Made by a program: the position numbers and the translations under genes
Notes under the pieces: generated by a model
The model's database searches: none
The model's input: the letters and a program-made list of their open reading frames with translations, nothing else
What the model was told of the DNA's origin: nothing
Origin: JBHGAV01 sp041946685
GTDB lineage: Bacteria > Acidobacteriota > Terriglobia > Bryobacterales > Bryobacteraceae
Reading direction: 5' to 3'
Assembly: GCA_041946685.1 (NCBI GenBank)
Contig: JBHGAV010000096.1
Coordinates: 1 to 8,958, forward strand
DNA: 8,958 bases
Shown: piece after piece, positions 7,002 to 8,958 of the stretch
How positions within the stretch are numbered: position 1 is the first letter of the stretch
Layout of the letters: every line of letters starts with the position of its first letter

Positions 7002-8287
7002 ACGAGATCATTGGGAATGCGATTCTAGGCATCGATACTCTTTGGGGCGGAGACGTCATGTGCCCGTCGGGGACGGGAAGGTTCATTGCCGATTCCTGGT
7101 TCTCCGACGAGCCGCTGCCGCCGGCGTACACGCATCCCACGGCAGCCAGAGTCAGGGAGTCGGGCGGCGTCTCGGCCAAGACTCCGGATGTGGAGGCAGT
7201 CGACGCCTACCTCGATGCGGTGGATATCCGCGGCGCCATCGGAAAGCTCACGGCTGCCGGGAGCCCGTTCATCCGTAACCTGGCCTTGTGCCTGGATGTG
7301 ATGTGGGACCTCGCTATGGAGATCATCGGCAAGGGCGCCCCGGTTCCCTACCGGCGCTGTGTGCTGGCATCAACCGGCGCGGCGCCGTCGCCGTCGAATC
7401 CCGGCCCGAAGCGCGAGCGCTTGGCCGAGCTGCTACGATGCCGGGGCCCGGTGATGTTGACTGCGGTCGACAATTGGCGCCGGGAAAGGATGGTGCCGAT
7501 GGCTTCGGTCCGCGCCCTGGGGGACGCCTTCATTGCGCGCTACGACCGGCTGGCGGCCATCAACCTGGCCCCATACCTGCCGGTGGAACTGGGCGAAGTG
7601 CCCCGCGCCAACATCCGTTTTCTGCCGATTGAGGGCGCATGGTTTTCGGGATCGATGAACTACCTGGGCCGCGCCCGCCGCGAGGATGGGACTCCCGAAT
7701 ACGAGGCGACGTACGAGATCAACGCGTCGCTGGAAATCTCCGTACCGGAGTTCGAGCAACTGGTGAGCCACGAGGTGGTCCCGGGGCACGTCACGACGTT
7801 CGCATATCTGCAGAACCTCTTCGTGCGAGGCTTGGTGGGATTCGAAGCCACGGTTCAGACCATGAATACGCGATCGGCCTCGCTTTGTGAGGGGATCGCC
7901 AACAATGCCATCCTGATCGCACACGGGGCCACCGAAATCGAAGAGCTCGCGGAGGAAGACCTCCAAATCGGGCTGCTCTTGGCCTTGCTGCAGGACGATG
8001 CCAAGAATCAGTCCTCGTATCTCACCTGGGAGGAGGGCGCACTGCGGGAAGAGGTGGCATCCGTGCTTCGCAGCGATTACCTGGTAACGGCGGAGCGGGC
8101 GGACAAGCTCTCGGGAGCCTGGGGACGTCATCCGCTGCTCGGCCGCATGTATCTTCCTGCGTACCGCGCGGGCACGGAAGCCGTGGCGGAACTGCGCCGC
8201 CGGTACCCGCCGGAGCGCCTGCTCCCCGCTCTTTACGGGTGCTCGGGCCTGGTGGACCTGACTACCATCGAGCAAGCCTTGCTCTGA
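6995..8287 (+). CDS. Predicted zinc metallopeptidase with HExxPGH motif, DUF885-like
   Basis: This is a predicted cytoplasmic peptidase of 430 residues. HEVVPGH lies at 259-265. About 34 residues later comes CEGIANNA, with Glu299. This pairing resembles the HEAYPGH and EGWA motifs of DUF885 metallopeptidases, where two His and the later Glu would hold zinc and Glu260 would be the catalytic base. Family members are often secreted and around 550-600 residues; this one is shorter and has no signal peptide (start MVNEIIGNAILGIDTL). Before the motif is GSMNYLGRARREDG and a YEATYEINASLEI stretch, and the C-terminal part is mainly helical by composition. ATG 6995 is chosen because of the GGGGAGA site and the 7-bp overlap with the OPT transporter. 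An N-terminal extension from GTG 6956 is possible but less likely. Given the transporter, cleavage of imported peptides is a reasonable inference; the exact activity is unknown. It could also be a related family that has lost activity. Confidence 0.6.
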   Translation: MVNEIIGNAILGIDTLWGGDVMCPSGTGRFIADSWFSDEPLPPAYTHPTAARVRESGGVSAKTPDVEAVDAYLDAVDIRGAIGKLTAAGSPFIRNLALCLDVMWDLAMEIIGKGAPVPYRRCVLASTGAAPSPSNPGPKRERLAELLRCRGPVMLTAVDNWRRERMVPMASVRALGDAFIARYDRLAAINLAPYLPVELGEVPRANIRFLPIEGAWFSGSMNYLGRARREDGTPEYEATYEINASLEISVPEFEQLVSHEVVPGHVTTFAYLQNLFVRGLVGFEATVQTMNTRSASLCEGIANNAILIAHGATEIEELAEEDLQIGLLLALLQDDAKNQSSYLTWEEGALREEVASVLRSDYLVTAERADKLSGAWGRHPLLGRMYLPAYRAGTEAVAELRRRYPPERLLPALYGCSGLVDLTTIEQALL

Positions 8288-8325
8288 ACCTGCATCCGGC
8301 GAGAATCCCGCGCATCTGATGGAGT

Positions 8326-8856
8326 ATGCGGAAACTATGTCTGTTGGCTGCGATGACATTTCTTGGAGGAGCCATGACCCAGGCGGCCAGTCTCTACGAC
8401 TTCACGATGGATTCGATCGAGGGCAAGCCGGTGCCCCTGTCCGAGTACAAGGGCAAAGTCGCCCTGGTGGTAAACGTGGCGAGCCGCTGCGGCTTCACGC
8501 CGCAGTACGAGGCCTTGGAGGCCACCTACCGCAACTACAGAGACCGCGGGCTGGTGGTTCTGGGATTCCCGGCCAACAATTTCAAAGGCCAGGAGCCGGG
8601 GACCAACGCCCAGATACTCGACTTCTGCAAGCGCACCTACGACGTGACCTTCCCCATGTTCTCGAAGATCTCCGTGCTGGGCGAGGACAAGGCGCCGTTG
8701 TATCAATTCCTGACCGCCGGCGGCAGCGAGATCGAGTGGAACTTCACCAAGTTCGTGGTGGGCAGGGACGGCGCCGTGGTGGCGCGCTTTCCATCGAAGG
8801 TCAAGCCCGACGCTCCGGAAGTGATCGCGGCGATCGAGAAGGCGCTGGCGCGGTAG
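8326..8856 (+). CDS. Glutathione peroxidase family protein (probably thioredoxin-dependent), possibly exported
   Basis: The enzyme reduces hydrogen peroxide and lipid hydroperoxides through a reactive Cys. The 176-residue protein shows the full catalytic set: Cys55 in NVASRCGFTPQY, Gln89 in FPANNFKGQEPG, and Trp138-Asn139 in WNFTKFVV. Cys101 in DFCKRTYDVTFPMF is placed like the resolving Cys of thioredoxin-dependent members, for example yeast Gpx3, so glutathione is probably not the real reductant. The start is open. ATG 8326 gives a signal-peptide-like N-terminus (Arg2, Lys3, hydrophobic 4-17, TQAA before SLYDF) but has GGAG only 1 nt upstream. ATG 8374 (Met17) follows GGAGGA and would give a 160-residue cytoplasmic enzyme, the common family size. 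I list the longer form because the first 21 residues look like a real signal peptide. It lies 38 nt after the peptidase gene and may be part of the same transcript. Confidence 0.9.
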   Translation: MRKLCLLAAMTFLGGAMTQAASLYDFTMDSIEGKPVPLSEYKGKVALVVNVASRCGFTPQYEALEATYRNYRDRGLVVLGFPANNFKGQEPGTNAQILDFCKRTYDVTFPMFSKISVLGEDKAPLYQFLTAGGSEIEWNFTKFVVGRDGAVVARFPSKVKPDAPEVIAAIEKALAR

Positions 8857-8871
8857 CGAAGCGCTGTCCGG

Positions 8872-8877
8872 TATAAT
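8872..8877 (+). promoter_or_regulatory. Candidate -10 box for the tRNA-Ser gene
   Basis: Perfect TATAAT in a GC-rich context, 15 nt after the peroxidase stop and 24 nt before the first tRNA base. Transcription from about 8884 would give a short 5' leader for RNase P to remove. No clear -35 is seen. Confidence 0.5.
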
Positions 8878-8901
8878 TGAAGAGACCTGCCTTGAGGCCG
8901 C

Positions 8902-8958
8902 GGTGAGGTGCGAGAGCGGTTGAATCGGGCGGTCTCGAAAACCGTTGACGGGGTGACT
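8902..8958 (+). tRNA. tRNA-Ser(CGA), truncated by the window end
   Basis: The first 57 bases of a serine tRNA reading UCG codons are present. The acceptor 5' strand is GGTGAGG (8902-8908), then T8-G9. The D-stem is CGA (8911-8913) with TCG (8925-8927), around a GAGCGGTTGAA loop. The anticodon stem is GCGGT (8929-8933) with ACCGT (8941-8945, one G-T pair). Its loop is CTCGAAA, with anticodon CGA at 8936-8938. The bases after 8945 start the long variable arm typical of class II tRNAs. The T-arm and 3' acceptor lie outside the window; the acceptor should end CCTCACC before the discriminator base. Confidence 0.88.

Noticed and set aside
7433..8359. A 308-codon minus-strand frame opposite the peptidase gene
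   Set aside because: No domain features and no SD, and it runs through the intergenic gap and into the peroxidase start. It is a shadow frame.
8857..8871. A possible terminator after the peroxidase gene
   Set aside because: No stable stem followed by a T-run can be seen before the tRNA promoter.

Overview
The window is a GC-rich stretch of a Gram-negative bacterial chromosome. It carries a divergent gene pair of envelope and DNA-repair housekeeping genes, followed by a compact forward operon. The Tol-Pal genes show an outer membrane. Three features together make an Acidobacteriota-like host my best guess: the proline-rich linker in TolB, the short TonB-type protein in the tolA slot, and the GTG and TTG starts. 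This is inference from style, not a search result. Nothing visible suggests mobile DNA, phage or CRISPR.

Left half, minus strand (3261 down to 1): a tolQ-tolR-tolA/tonB-like-tolB operon, read right to left. TolQ and TolR form the proton-driven motor in the inner membrane. The TonB/TolA-like protein spans the periplasm, and TolB is the periplasmic propeller that would hand over to Pal. The genes are tightly packed: a 4-nt gap between tolQ and tolR, 29 nt between tolR and the tolA-like gene, and an ATGA overlap into tolB. TolB runs off the left edge, and pal, if present, would lie beyond it.

Centre (3262-3337): a 76-bp divergent intergenic region with a TATAAT box very close to the recN start, a TATGAT box facing tolQ, and a small GC-rich inverted repeat between them.

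Right half, plus strand: recN (DNA double-strand-break repair ATPase) is followed by an OPT-family peptide/metallophore-type transporter that starts inside the recN end. That gene overlaps the start of a predicted cytoplasmic zinc peptidase with an HExxPGH motif. A glutathione peroxidase gene follows 38 nt later. The transporter and peptidase look like a translationally coupled uptake-and-hydrolysis pair, which is the most interesting local unit. The window ends inside a tRNA-Ser(CGA) gene with its own likely promoter.

Most of the window is well-known housekeeping content. The points worth following are the divergent, unusually short DUF885-like peptidase coupled to an OPT transporter, the near-leaderless recN, the TTG start of tolQ, and the TonB-type replacement of TolA.
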